Of a DNA stretch of 64,000 bases, positions 9,770 through 19,869 are shown piece by piece. The DNA is taken from assembly GCF_964026445.1 (NCBI RefSeq), contig NZ_OZ032150.1:868001-932000 (forward strand), read 5' to 3'. Source of the DNA: Rickettsia endosymbiont of Cantharis rufa (GTDB taxonomy: Bacteria; Pseudomonadota; Alphaproteobacteria; Rickettsiales; Rickettsiaceae). The notes beneath the pieces are model-generated. The model searched no databases. It saw nothing but the letters and a program-made list of their open reading frames with translations, and had not been told where the DNA came from. Each line of letters begins with the position of its first letter. The first letter of the stretch is position 1. The translations under genes were made by a program, and so were the position numbers.

Positions 9770-11593
9770 TTACTGACAAGCTAAGCATTCTTCGTAGTTT
9801 CCGGCTTCTGCTAGCTTATCGTTTTGTTTTTCTAAATCTTTAAAATCTCCTTTTAGTACCTCATGCGAGACTTTATCGGCCCGCTGTATTGACGTTGATC
9901 TACAATAATATAAACTTTTTACACCCTTTTTCCAGGCTTTAAAATGAATATTATTCAGATATTTTTTACTAACATTACCCGGCAAAAAGACGTTTAGAGA
10001 TTGTGCTTGCGTAATATAAGGAGTGCGATCGCTTGCTAGTTCAATTAACCAATTTTGATCAATTTCATAAGCGGTTTTAAAGACCTGTTTTTCCTCTTCA
10101 GATAGGAATGTTAGATGTTGTACCGATCCCTCATGTGTTGCGATCGAAGACCAAACTTGATCATTATTAAATCCTTTTTCGATCAATAATTTTTCCAAAT
10201 GTTTGTTACGTACGTTAAAAGAACCGGTTAAGGTCTTCTGCACAAAACTATTAGCAGCAAATGGTTCTATCCCAGGCGATGCATTACCGGCTATTACAGA
10301 AATTGAAGCAGTAGGGGCTATTGCAGTTTTATTGCTAAATCGCTCATTACTTCCTGTTTCTTCAGCATCAGGACATGCTCCTTTTTCTTTACCGATTTCT
10401 ATTGAGGCTTTATCGGCTTCAGCAGATATATATTCAAATATTTTTTTATTCCAAACTTTTGCCATAACCGACTCTATCGGTACTTTTTTCATTTGCAAAA
10501 ATGAGTGGAATCCCATTACGCCAAGCCCAACGCTTCGCTCACGCAATGCCGAATATTTAGCTCTTGCCATAGTATCCGGTGCTTTATTAATAAAGTCTTC
10601 TAAAACGTTATCAAGGAATAGCATAATAGAATGGATAAATTCTTTATCATCTTTCCACTCTTCATAATACTCTAAATTTAAAGAAGATAGACAACAAACC
10701 GCAGTTCTGGATTTTCCTAAATGATCAATTCCCGTCGGCAATGTAATTTCGCTACAAAGATTGGACATTTTAACTTGGAGTCCTAGTTTTTTATGATGCT
10801 CAGGGATAGATTTATTAACGCTATCGATAAATAGCAGATACGGCTCACCAGCTTCTATTCTAGTAGTTAATAACTTAATCCATAAATCTCTTGCTCTAAC
10901 TTTGTGTACGACTTTTTTAGTAGCAGGACTAATAAGATCGAAATCTGTATTATTTTCAACGGCTCTCATAAACTCATCGGTTATAGCTATACCGTGATGA
11001 ATATTAAGAGCTTTACGATTAACGTCACCGCCTGTAGGGCGTCTTATATCGATAAACTCCTCAATTTCAGGGTGATTAATAGGTAAATATACAGCTGATG
11101 AACCACGCCTAATAGATCCTTGCGAAATAGCAAGAGTCATAGAATCCATTACTTTAATAAACGGTATAATACCTGATGAATGCCCCTTATCACGGATCTC
11201 TTCATTAATAGAGCGAACATTACCCCAATAACTTCCAATCCCACCACCGCGTGCGGCAAGCCAGACATTCTCCGTCCATAGATTTACTATATCATCTAAG
11301 CTATCATCAGTCTCATTCAAGAAACATGAGATAGGAAACCCCCTATCTGTTCCACCGTTACTTAAAATAGGTGTTGCCGGCATAAACCACATTTTACTCA
11401 TATATTCATATAGCTTTTGAGCATGCTGTTTATTTTCGGCGTAATAACTAGAAACACGTGCAAATAAATCTTGAAAATCTTCGCCTTTCATAAGATATCG
11501 ATCTCGCAATATAGCTTTACCGAAAGGAGTGAGTAAATTATTATGCTCGTTGTTTATATTTATTGGAAATTTGTTTTTTTTAAGCGTGTTCAT
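9770..11593 (-). CDS. nrdA: Ribonucleoside-diphosphate reductase alpha subunit (class Ia)
   Basis: 607 residues. It reduces NDPs to dNDPs. Seen: PISCFLNETDDSLDDI with the first redox cysteine, GGGIGSYWGNVR, the catalytic N-x-C-x-E loop in MSNLCSEITLP, the partner cysteine in AVCCLSSLNLEYYEE, PTASISVIAGNASPGIEP, and the C-terminal redox pair ECLACQ. It is ~150 residues shorter than E. coli NrdA because the N-terminal ATP-cone is missing; the protein begins just before the LTPFGKAILRDRYL segment. Without the cone, dATP shut-off of the usual kind is not expected. The gene ends only 7 bp from a palindromic repeat, and nrdB follows. Confidence 0.96.
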   Translation of the reverse strand: MNTLKKNKFPININNEHNNLLTPFGKAILRDRYLMKGEDFQDLFARVSSYYAENKQHAQKLYEYMSKMWFMPATPILSNGGTDRGFPISCFLNETDDSLDDIVNLWTENVWLAARGGGIGSYWGNVRSINEEIRDKGHSSGIIPFIKVMDSMTLAISQGSIRRGSSAVYLPINHPEIEEFIDIRRPTGGDVNRKALNIHHGIAITDEFMRAVENNTDFDLISPATKKVVHKVRARDLWIKLLTTRIEAGEPYLLFIDSVNKSIPEHHKKLGLQVKMSNLCSEITLPTGIDHLGKSRTAVCCLSSLNLEYYEEWKDDKEFIHSIMLFLDNVLEDFINKAPDTMARAKYSALRERSVGLGVMGFHSFLQMKKVPIESVMAKVWNKKIFEYISAEADKASIEIGKEKGACPDAEETGSNERFSNKTAIAPTASISVIAGNASPGIEPFAANSFVQKTLTGSFNVRNKHLEKLLIEKGFNNDQVWSSIATHEGSVQHLTFLSEEEKQVFKTAYEIDQNWLIELASDRTPYITQAQSLNVFLPGNVSKKYLNNIHFKAWKKGVKSLYYCRSTSIQRADKVSHEVLKGDFKDLEKQNDKLAEAGNYEECLACQ

Positions 11594-11924
11594 TATAGGT
11601 ACTAATGTGGTTGTAGGCGTTATTTATAATGCTTATTTTGAAAAAATGACACCATATTCAGTGCATAGAATCTTCACCTAAGTAGACACGAGAATGATAA
11701 TTTATTCAATATAAATATTTATTTTTTTTAGATTTTTAACTTGACACAAATCACCCTTGATCACTATATCGAATAGTTTTTATAAAGCAGAGGTAAGGCA
11801 TCGTTGCGTGGAACCCGGTTGCATTCCCGCATAGGCGTCAGTTTAAGGTTCTATATCATACTGAGCTAAAGTGGGTATCAAAACTAAAAATCTTGATTTT
11901 AAAGTATATAGCTATGGCTGAGTT
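11594..11924. other. nrdA upstream region, no gene seen
   Basis: 331 bp between nrdA and the pilin relic. It is AT-rich with no convincing reading frame. It contains the inverted repeat at 11763-11777 and a TTGACA...TATATC pair on the plus strand with no gene downstream. The nrdA promoter should lie here on the minus strand. Confidence 0.5.
11763..11777. promoter_or_regulatory. Possible operator upstream of nrdA
   Basis: ACTATATCGAATAGT is an ACTAT-N5-ATAGT inverted repeat about 170 bp upstream of the nrdA start. It vaguely resembles NrdR boxes (ACAC-AT-rich-GTGT) but does not fit well. Function is a guess from position and symmetry only. Confidence 0.2.
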
Positions 11925-12291
11925 ACGGTTACGATAATAGTGTCTTAAAATGCACCGGCAGCGGCAAGAGGTTGTGACGGCAGGCGGGCATATACTGTAT
12001 AGTTTCTTGTTACCGGTTCAAGACCTAGTGTATAGCTATCGGTAAATGTTACCGTACTACTACGAGTATTTGAGTAAAACCGGCATCTTTGTATAGATTA
12101 TAATTCAGCTTACGTATTCCACTAACCATAATTCTTGGATTATAAATATTAGCAGCCCCCGTACTAAAAGTTACGGTATGGCTAACAAGTAGTGATAATA
12201 AGGCGCTGCACGTAACCGTAACCGTCCCTACGCTAAAACTGCCAAAGTTTACAGTGGGAACCGACGGATTACAAGTTGCGAGTAATGCCAT
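11925..12291 (-). pseudogene. Spore-coat-U/pilin domain protein, frameshifted
   Basis: From ATG at 12291 the frame gives CNPSVPTVNFGSFSVGTVTVTC, then KLNYNLYKDAGFTQI, a clear spore coat U (SCPU) pattern with its paired cysteines. It stops at ~12052 in VVVR. The other frame continues YTLGLEPVTRNYTVYARLPS, then a TAA, then DTIIVTVT, the normal SCPU C-terminus (TVYGRLP...YTDTITVTV). So there is one frameshift plus one nonsense codon. No signal peptide is seen at this start. Its place after the usher matches the tip or last pilin of Csu-type pili. Confidence 0.8.
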
Positions 12292-13257
12292 AGCATTTCC
12301 TGATATAAATTATATTAATTAAGAATACCGCCATTAACTTTTTTATTTGCATATCGCTTCGCCTAAATCAATTACAGGATCATTTAAATCTCTATTAACC
12401 GGTACGCTAGAATGACAGCATTTATTATTCTCTTCATTCTCGTCACAAATAGAACCGTTTAATACTTTAAGGTCTTTAATATCATTAATATAAATCTTAC
12501 CATCATAACCTACAAATATTTCTTCGTCTAAACCTTCAATATTAATCGTACTATCAAACGAAATAAAATGTTTATTACTGTCAAACATTGTCATTTCAAC
12601 GCTTTTAATTATTTTAACATTAAAGTCTAATAATAATGTTGATTTAGTTTTTGGAACAACTTTCAAAGCAATTTCCTCAAACTCGGTATTAAGGGGTAGA
12701 TTTTCATCGTCTAGTCTTATTTCAGAAGGAACATACGGCGTTACGTTAGGTACAAGCATTTTACCTTTATCATCAGTATAACCGGCTAATAGATTATTAT
12801 TATAAACTCCGATATTTTTTAAACTATTTACTTTAATCAAGGCAAGACCTCCGGTAATCGGTCTCGTCACATAATAGCTTTTATCAATAGGCACAATTCC
12901 ACCTTTAATATTTAACTGTTTCATTGTTTCGATATCATTTTTCTGCAGATAAACTCTAATATCATTATTTTTACCGTTACGATTAAGTTGTACGTTATAG
13001 TTTGTAGCTTTAGCTTTAATTATATTAGCATTATATCCCCATCCCATATTTGGGTCGCACCTCCATTTTACAGATGTGGGTATTAAATGCTATACGTTCA
13101 ATAAGAGTTCCGATGACTTTATCATGAATATCCAATGACTTGGAAAAACAAATTGTTTTACGTGTCAGTCTTTTGCATCTTGTTCTAAGATTTAAGTTAC
13201 CCCGTTCTATCCGTTGAGTATATTTTTTACTAACAATGTGTTTTTTGGGATCTAATA

Positions 13258-13265
13258 ACCTAGCA
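13258..13265. repeat. Target-site duplication (left) of nested IS1
   Basis: ACCTAGCA, repeated at 14097-14104 directly after the inner IS1 right end. Confidence 0.9.
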
Positions 13266-14096
13266 GGTCGTGCCCCCGTATTGCAGCTTAGCATGAATAG
13301 TCTATAATCCTCAAACAGTAATAAGAGAGAATTATAGTTAAGGAGTTATGACAAGAATATATGTTAAGTGTAGATCAAGAATAGATGTTAAGTGTAGATA
13401 TTATAACGACACAGAAAAAGTAGTAAAGGCGGGATATTCAATTTCAAAACAACAGAGATATCAATGCAAGCAGTGTAATCGATATTTTTAACTGTAATAT
13501 ATTAATAATGCCTCTAAGCCTGGAGTCAAGACTCAGATAGTAGATATGTCAATCAATGGCTCTGGAGTTAGGGATACAGTAAGAGTATTAAAAGTGGGTA
13601 TCAATACGGTTATCCGTGTTTTAAAAAAATCTAGCGTTAAAAAAGATAAATCATTCTATCAATACGATAGAAGTAATTATTGCTCCTGAAATAGATGAAC
13701 AATGGCCTTATGTACAGAATAAATCCAAACAAAGATGGCTTTGATATTCTTTGGATAAGATTTTGTTAAAAGTAGTTGCTTATACTTTTGGTACAAGATG
13801 TGATAGCACATCAGAATCATTACTGAAAAAAACCGGAGGATTTTAAGGTTACTTTTTACTTTACAGATGGATGGGGAAGTTATGCTAGGTTATTAGATCC
13901 CAAAAAACACATTGTTAGTAAAAAATATACTCAACGGATAGAACGGGGTAACTTAAATCTTAGAACAAGATGCAAAAGACTGACACGTAAAACAATTTGT
14001 TTTTCCAAGTCATTGGATATTCATGATAAAGTCATCGGAACTCTTATTGAACGTATAGCCTTTTAATATCCACATCTGTAAAATGGAGGTGCGACC
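13266..14096 (+). mobile_element. IS1-family element, copy 3 (inner, nested, with target duplication)
   Basis: 831 bp, inserted in the opposite orientation into copy 2. It is flanked by the 8-bp direct repeat ACCTAGCA at 13258-13265 and 14097-14104, the only clean IS1 target duplication in the window and the normal size range for IS1. This defines the element boundaries exactly. It carries the same insA and insB stops as the other copies, so it moved although it cannot encode an intact transposase in a single reading. Confidence 0.93.
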
Positions 14097-16402
14097 ACCT
14101 AGCATAACTTCCCCATCCATCTGTAAAGTAAAAAGTAACCTTAAAATCCTCCGGTTTTTTTCAGTAATGATTCTGATGTGCTATCACATCTTGTACCAAA
14201 AGTATAAGCAACTACTTTTAACAAAATCTTATCCAAAGAATACCAAAGCCATCTTTGTTTGGATTTATTCTGTACATAAGGCCATTGTTCATCTATTTCA
14301 GGAGCAATAATTACTTCTATCGTATTGATAGAATGATTTATCTTTTTTAACGCTAGATTTTTTTTAAAACACGGATAACCGTATTGATACCCACTTTTAA
14401 TACTCTTACTGTATCCCTAACTCCAGAGCCATTGATTGACATATCTACTATCTGAGTTTTGACTCCAGGCTTAGAGGCATTATTAATATATTACAGTTAA
14501 AAATATCGATTACACTGCTTGCATTGATATCTCTGTTGTTTTGAAATTGAATATCCCGCCTTTACTACTTTTTCTGTGTCGTTATAATATCTACACTTAA
14601 CATCTATTCTTGATCTACACTTAACATCTATTCTTGTCATAACTCCTTAACTATAATTCTCTCTTATTACTGTTTGAGGATTATAGACTATTCATGCTAA
14701 GCTGCAATACGGGGGCACGACCAACTTAAGAAACCATTTTTAGCAATATTCTTTTGATAAGTTGATGATAATATATTTGTACGTTTACCTTGCTGTATTG
14801 TGTTATTTACGACAAAAGACAAGAAATTAACACTTATATTACCAAAATCGGTATTACCACAGCTAGCTGAAATCTGATAATTCAAACCTGAAAAAGTTTT
14901 ATTGGGGTAGTTATATACGTCCTGGTAATTGCTATTATTCCAATCTAGATTACTATTAATGTCAAAATATTCCGATTCATAAGTATAACCGCGATTAATT
15001 CTTTGAGAACGACCGAAATTTTTGATATTACTTGCGAACGAAGCACCAACAATTCCATAATTATCAAGTTTTAAGTTATTAGTTATCCCTACTGCTCCAT
15101 TATTTTTTAAAAATTCAAAATGTCCGCCGCTTGTTAAATAATCATTCATACCAAGCATATAATCGGTATTTAGAACTAAATATTTATAATCATTGCTATA
15201 TATCACAAAATCTTGTCTTTGAAATCCTGCTTCATAAGAAAAATTTGAAAGCCCTTCGCGCAGTAAACTCGGCGACGCATAATAAGGAATAGTAATCGTC
15301 TGAACTTTACCAGTTATATCTTGCGTTTTAACTATTAAATCACCTCTATCGGTAATAACCGAAATGTTTGTTACGTCAAAATCCCCCATATGAGCTTTAG
15401 CATTATATATAGGCACACTATTTGAAAATATTTCTATGCTGCTTGGAAGTTCTGATTTCCTTCTAAAATCCAGTAACGGATAAGTAACTAAATTCGGTCT
15501 AACCGCAAAATTAGTAGTATACTTAATACCGGCAAATCTAGTTGAATTAGATCAAGAAGATGCTTTAGTTATGCTATCCCCCTACCCGCCAATTAGTCAT
15601 TTTATCTACATTCTCATATGTCCAATTTGTTTCTAAACGTGTAAATTTATTTTGGTTTCTTGCAGTATTTTTGACTTTAGAAAAATTTGATTTAACGGAT
15701 TCGGTTTGAAATAAAAAACTATAGCTATATACACCGTTTTCAGTAAAATAATTAAGTTCCTCTACTCCGGCTAAATAATTAATATCATCATTTTGGCTAA
15801 GAGTTACATCGTAATTTAAGTATGCACCGTTAATAAGTTTAGTATCGACATTTTGCATAGGACCACCTGAAGCATCGAATGATTGTGCCATCATCTTGCT
15901 AGCCGGGAAAGTAATATTTAAATCTAAATTCTCAAAGTTTAAATCATATTTAGCACCTTCAAGCAAATCTAGATTAATATAAGCAGTATCGTGATAGTTT
16001 ACTAAGCCTTGCTTAGGATAATCTTCTTGAGCATCAAAATGCTCTATATCTTCAGGAGGAATTAAACAATGATCTTGAGCGGCACTATAGTTGGGAATAT
16101 ATCGGCTTCGGTATAATTAACTTTTAGTGAAATAATCAATTCGTTGTCACTCGCAACTTCATTAGAGCTATTTTCAAATTCTACTTCTAGAGGTAATTGA
16201 GGCAATGATCCTAACCCTTTATCCTCATGTATGTTTGTATCCGCAGCGGTTCGAGGCAAATTGTCTCCAAGAGATTCGGAGATAACTTCATCTGCAAAGC
16301 TTAGCGGTATAAATAAAATAATACCTATAAAAACTGATATTATTTTATTTAAAAAGCACATTAGCTTATTTATTTAAAGTTAAAGGTAATTTGCTATTGA
16401 TA

Positions 16403-16840
16403 TTACCTTGATATTGTTATGGGTATACTATGTTGAACAACAAGATTTACTGTAGAGCTAATACTATTCTCTAGCTTCACTCTACGTGGCAATTCTTTTA
16501 TCATGATTCTATAGTCTTTTGCTCTAGTAGAAAAATTCTGTGTATTTTTTAAAGCTAACCGTATCAATTGTGTTTTACCTGCGTGCAAAGTAAATGTTAC
16601 TGGAGTTGCTACTAAATCTGTAGTTTCTTTATATTCTTTTACACTCTTTTCATATGTACGTTTTAAAAGGACTAACTGGAACTTTTTAGGCGTATAATCA
16701 TTATTTTGCACTGTCATAGTTGCTATTTTATTATCTCTATTTATCTCTATATTGACAGGTACGATAGTGGCACTAGCAAAAGAATTAGAAGTAAGTAATA
16801 TAAACAGAATAGGTATAAATCTTAAAAAATATTTTTTCAT
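16403..16840 (-). pseudogene. Periplasmic pilus chaperone (PapD-like), truncated to first domain
   Basis: 145 residues starting MKKYFLRFIPILFILLTSNSFAS, a good signal peptide. The mature part matches the first Ig-like domain of pilus chaperones: RDNKIATMTVQNND (edge strand), KKFQLVLLKRTYEK, a T-V-T-F-TLHAGKTQLIRLALKN strand and YRIMIKEL. A working chaperone is ~230-250 residues with a second domain; here the frame stops at 16403, and only ~40 bp remain before the usher start, so the second domain is deleted. It lies between the pilin and the usher exactly as in Csu-type operons. Confidence 0.8.
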
Positions 16841-16844
16841 AATA

Positions 16845-17335
16845 TTAATATGCCACGGTTACTGTAATTGTATCGTTATAGGTATCAGAAAGAACATTTG
16901 TTCCTTGAGGTATTTTGCCGTATACTGTGAGTATTTGAGGCAACCCCGTGCCCGTTCCTGGTACCCAGTCGCTTGCTTGGTTACCCCAATTCTGAGTTCT
17001 TGATGCATTAGAGTAAAGATTATAAGGTAAGTAGCTAGTAGTGTTAACAAGACCTGTCATTTTGCGAGTACTTGTTGTAGCACCGGATGCAGTACCGGCA
17101 TTTAATGAAACGGTATAACCAGTACCTAAAGTACAAGTTATAGTGAGTGTGTTTGTTTGCAAAGAATCAGCAGTTGGAACATAAGTACCAAAAACTAAAA
17201 GAGTGGCTACAACTATACAAGACGGTAAGGCAGTTGCACTGACAAGGAAAAAGCATTAGCAGATGAGGCAAAACTGTTTCCAGCACTTATAGTTAAGATA
17301 ATAAAACCGATAATATTTCGTAGAATCTTATTCAT
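16845..17335 (-). pseudogene. Spore-coat-U pilin subunit, frameshifted near N-terminus
   Basis: From ATG at 17335 the frame gives a signal peptide MNKILRNIIGFIILTISAGN-SFA, then shifts near 17235. The other frame carries ATALPSCIVVA-LVFGTYVPTADS, TLTITCTLGTGYTVSL, LPYNLYSNASRTQNWG and the C-terminal YNDTITVTVAY. These are the paired cysteines, the Y-N-L-Y and WG motifs and the donor-strand-like end of SCPU/CsuA-B pilins. One single-base indel restores a full ~160-residue pilin. It is the first gene of the pilus cluster and is followed after 4 bp by the chaperone. Confidence 0.85.
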
Positions 17336-17502
17336 AATTTTAATAAAAAATAATGAATATTCATTATTAATCTTCTACAAAAATTAATAATTTTACAAGA
17401 TTAGTTTAAGAAATCGTTATATTTAAATACGGATTTATGATATTTTTCCCACAGAATATTATTTGTAAAAGTCAAGATTTAATCCTACAGACACTATAAA
17501 AA

Positions 17503-18204
17503 CTATATCTGAATGTCTGATAAGTTATGACTGTCAGATGAGTATTCAAGATATAAGATTTCGTTATTCTTTTCAACATCTAACTTTTTACTATCCATAA
17601 AAGTCTGCATAGGCGTTTTACCATAGCGATATTTACCGGAATGTGATCTTTCGTTATTGTAATGCTCTAACCAAATATCAAGATCTAGTTGTAGATCATC
17701 AAGATCAGTATAAATCTTTTTACGCATAGCTGTATCAAAGAATTCTTGTTTCATAGTTTTATTAAATCGTTCACACATACCATTTGTTTGAGGAGAATAT
17801 GCTTTAGTAGTAGTATACTCAATACCCTCAATGCTTAAGAACAATTCAAAAGCATGATACTCTATATTGCCCTTATATTTACCACCTCTATCAGTTAGAA
17901 TACGAAGTACTGGTATTTGCTGACTCTCATACCACGGCAGTACTCTATCATTAAGCATGTCAGTAGCGGTAAAAGCTGTTTTATCAGTATATAATTTAGC
18001 ATCTGTAACCCTAGTATAGCTATCAATAAATACCTGAGAATATACCTTGTCTATACCTTTAAAATTACCTACATAATATGTGTCTTGGCATCCTAGATAA
18101 TCTGGATGCTGTGTATCTATTTCTCCATGAGCTTCTTTCTCGCTACGCCGTTTCTCTAATACTTGTAACTGAGCTTCGGTAAGAACAATACCATCCTGAG
18201 CCAT
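17503..18204 (-). CDS. IS481-type transposase, catalytic DDE part (copy 2)
   Basis: 233 residues, with all three catalytic acids (FIDSYTRVTDA, LTDRGGKYKG, NGMCERFNKTM). Differs from copy 1 at one residue (TAFTA versus TALTA). Probably produced as a fusion with 18243-18587 through slippage on the six-G run. Confidence 0.85.
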   Translation of the reverse strand: MAQDGIVLTEAQLQVLEKRRSEKEAHGEIDTQHPDYLGCQDTYYVGNFKGIDKVYSQVFIDSYTRVTDAKLYTDKTAFTATDMLNDRVLPWYESQQIPVLRILTDRGGKYKGNIEYHAFELFLSIEGIEYTTTKAYSPQTNGMCERFNKTMKQEFFDTAMRKKIYTDLDDLQLDLDIWLEHYNNERSHSGKYRYGKTPMQTFMDSKKLDVEKNNEILYLEYSSDSHNLSDIQI

Positions 18205-18242
18205 TTTTACTTCTAATGCTTTAAGTCTTTTATTGATATTAT

Positions 18243-18587
18243 TTAAATCATTACGTAGCCAAATTGATCTAACCCCCCAGGTGATACAAGAATACCAGTC
18301 TTTTTAAGCTCATTTGATACTCGCATCTGACCATAAGCTGGGTATTCTACCGCCATATCTAATACTGCTCTCTCTACCGCAGGATCAACTCTATTTGCTA
18401 TAATTGGCTTCTTCCGGCTAATCTCATATAACGCCTCTTCTCCCCCAGTTTCATATAGCTCTTTGAACCTATAATAACTGTCCCTGCTGTATCCCATAGC
18501 TTTACACGCTGACGATATACTTCCAAGACTCCTAGCTAATCCCAGTAATCCTATTTTTGGCTTTATTATTTTTTGATTTAGATTCAT
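18243..18587 (-). CDS. IS481-type transposase, N-terminal part (copy 2)
   Basis: 114 residues, including the full [15 protein letters not shown] helix-turn-helix start that copy 1 has partly lost. It ends at the six-G frame break (VSPGG, then LDQFGYVMI). A GAGGATTAG ribosome-binding-like stretch precedes the ATG in every copy. Confidence 0.8.
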   Translation of the reverse strand: MNLNQKIIKPKIGLLGLARSLGSISSACKAMGYSRDSYYRFKELYETGGEEALYEISRKKPIIANRVDPAVERAVLDMAVEYPAYGQMRVSNELKKTGILVSPGGLDQFGYVMI

Positions 18588-18652
18588 TTCTAATCCTCTA
18601 TTTAATACTTATCTTATTTTACTAAATGTAAGATTGAATCTCAGCTATTGCA

Positions 18653-18969
18653 ATTTATATTATAGAAAAAGAACATACTCCTATAGGATACATCCAAATT
18701 TATAATGCTTACGATTTTGAGCACTCAAGCCCATTAATCAATTTACCTTCAAAGTTAGCAGCAATTGATTTCTTTTTAGGTGAGCCTGAATATTTAAATA
18801 AAGGAGTAGAGCTACTTACTCTAGGAATTTTTTAGAGAATTTTATAGATAAGCAATATACTCATGTTTTAGTTGATCCAGACAGAAAAAATATCGCTGCT
18901 ATTAAAACTTATGAGGAAGCAAGATTTAAAATAATTCAAGAGACTAACGACGTGCTAATGCTTAAATAA
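18653..18969 (+). pseudogene. GNAT acetyltransferase relic (aminoglycoside 6'-N-acetyltransferase-like)
   Basis: The 5' part is replaced by the IS481 element. The frame gives YIIEKEHTPIGYIQIYNAYDF, AAIDFFLGEPEYLNKGVELL, then TAG after LGIF; the shifted frame continues ENFIDKQYTHVLVDPDRKNI, AAIKTYEEARFKIIQETNDV. The pattern of a G-rich acetyl-CoA loop, then VLVDPDRKN-AAIKTYEKAGF, is that of AAC(6')-type GNAT proteins. In this copy the acetyl-CoA glycines are lost along with the frame. Substrate in Rickettsia is not known; resistance should not be inferred from a relic. Confidence 0.7.
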
Positions 18970-18983
18970 TTAAAGCAATAATT

Positions 18984-19682
18984 CTAACTTTGGCAATATA
19001 TCTTATAATTTGTATATTTCTTAAAGCCTAATTTTTCAGCAAGCGAAGTTGCCATCGGTGAAGTTTGAATTATTGCCTTATCTATTCCAATTTCTTTTAA
19101 TATTTTAAACCTAGCCTTGTATAAATCACTTGCAATACCACGATTTCCATATTCCGGCATCGTTGAGCCATTATAAAAACCTACTATGCCGTTTGTAAGA
19201 ATTATAGAGGCGGTTGCAACAATCTTATTTTCTTCGTATGCTGCGAGCGGAATAAATGTTTTATTACCTCCAATAAATTTTGATAATTTATCAAAATAAA
19301 GATTATAAACATCATCACTAGATCCAAATGACTTCATTAGTACCTGAATCCATTTTTTATACTCTTCTATTTCAGTAATAATTTTAATATTTTTATTATC
19401 TATAGTTTGTTCATGATAATCTTTAAGCTTATAAACCATTCTTGGTATATTGCCAAAATCAGTATATTTACCGTTTTGGAAGCGCTCAAACATTTCAGAA
19501 GATAGATTCTTTTCGTCAGCCCACCAAGCAAACGGTAAATTCTTAAGTTTAAATACTCCTTCCATTTTATCCATTTGAGCTGTATTTACTTTATTAGGCA
19601 ATACAATCATATTCCATAAAGGATGATTAAACCATGTATGTATTAAATAATAATTTACCTTATCTATTTGCATTTCTTGCAA
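18984..19682 (-). CDS. GNAT-family N-acetyltransferase
   Basis: 232 residues. The C-terminal half is a GNAT domain: FIPLAAYEENKIVATASIIL, then GFYNGSTMPEYGNRGIASDL carrying the R/Q-x-x-G-x-G/A acetyl-CoA signature, and IIQTSPMATSLAEKLGFKKY. Substrate unknown. A longer reading starts at ATG 19742 (MSNNAELINQSLIGAFGYF), but is cut by a TGA 18 codons later, so the present start is probably a fallback and the N-terminus is damaged. It is convergent with the acetyltransferase relic before it and divergent from fni. Confidence 0.75.
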   Translation of the reverse strand: MQEMQIDKVNYYLIHTWFNHPLWNMIVLPNKVNTAQMDKMEGVFKLKNLPFAWWADEKNLSSEMFERFQNGKYTDFGNIPRMVYKLKDYHEQTIDNKNIKIITEIEEYKKWIQVLMKSFGSSDDVYNLYFDKLSKFIGGNKTFIPLAAYEENKIVATASIILTNGIVGFYNGSTMPEYGNRGIASDLYKARFKILKEIGIDKAIIQTSPMATSLAEKLGFKKYTNYKIYCQS

Positions 19683-19869
19683 TCAAAAATATCCAAATGC
19701 TCCTATCAAACTTTGATTTATTAACTCAGCATTATTACTCATAAATTTATCTAAGTGTATTAATTATATACTAAAAGTTACAATAAGAATTAGAAAATAG
19801 TAAAGAAATATATTTTGCAAAGCTAGAAATATTGTTATAGATTATCCATAAAGCAGAATTAGTAAGAAA

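Larger units (their letters stand above)
13053..14722 (-). mobile_element. IS1-family element, copy 2 (outer, itself interrupted)
   Basis: 13053-13265 plus 14105-14722 form one continuous minus-strand IS1 copy once the inner copy (13266-14096) and one 8-bp duplicate are removed. Left end GGTCGCACCTCC, right end GGGGGCACGACC. It interrupts the usher gene without a flanking duplication. It contains an extra T in the poly-T around 14358 (eight instead of seven), another frame break. Confidence 0.9.
12343..16361 (-). pseudogene. Outer-membrane pilus usher (FimD/CsuD type), broken and split by IS1
   Basis: It would assemble and export pilin-chaperone complexes across the outer membrane. Pieces in order on the minus strand: 16361-16062 signal peptide (MCFLNKIISVFIGIILFIPL) and plug-proximal start; 15966-15574 early barrel (LNYDVTLSQNDDINYLAG, RLETNWTYENVD); ~15560-14723 with the hallmark FAGIKYTTNFAVRPNLVTYP, VTDRGDLIVKTQDITG and YYASPSLLREGLSNFSYEAGF; then IS1 at 13053-14722; then 13047-12343 with the C-terminal beta domains (PITGGLALIKV, LLAGYTDDKGKMLVPNVTPY, DDENLPLNTEFEE). 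Frameshifts separate the first three pieces. The IS is not flanked by a target duplication, so some usher sequence is probably lost. Confidence 0.85.
17464..18652 (-). mobile_element. IS481-type insertion sequence, copy 2
   Basis: 1189 bp, the most complete copy. Ends are TGTAAAAGTCAAGATT (left) and TGCAATAGCTGAGATT (inward from the right). It is flanked by ATTT on both sides (17460-17463 and 18653-18656), a possible 4-bp target duplication. It lies between the pilin gene and an acetyltransferase relic whose 5' part it has replaced. Confidence 0.88.

Noticed and set aside
10203..10667. 154-residue plus-strand ORF within nrdA
   Set aside because: Antisense shadow of a conserved gene; codon pattern is that of the nrdA complement.
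11743..11775. Plus-strand TTGACA...TATATC promoter upstream of nrdA
   Set aside because: It points away from nrdA and no plus-strand gene follows; likely chance in AT-rich DNA.
13031..13294. Open frame of 87 residues on the minus strand
   Set aside because: It is InsB sequence of the outer IS1 read into the inner copy and the usher flank, not a separate gene.
14083..14310. Open frame of 75 residues on the plus strand
   Set aside because: Antisense reading of IS1 insB; no ribosome site and repeated in the other copies.
18653..18969. Functional aminoglycoside resistance gene
   Set aside because: Resembles AAC(6') only in the GNAT fold motifs, lacks its 5' end and has a frameshift and stop.
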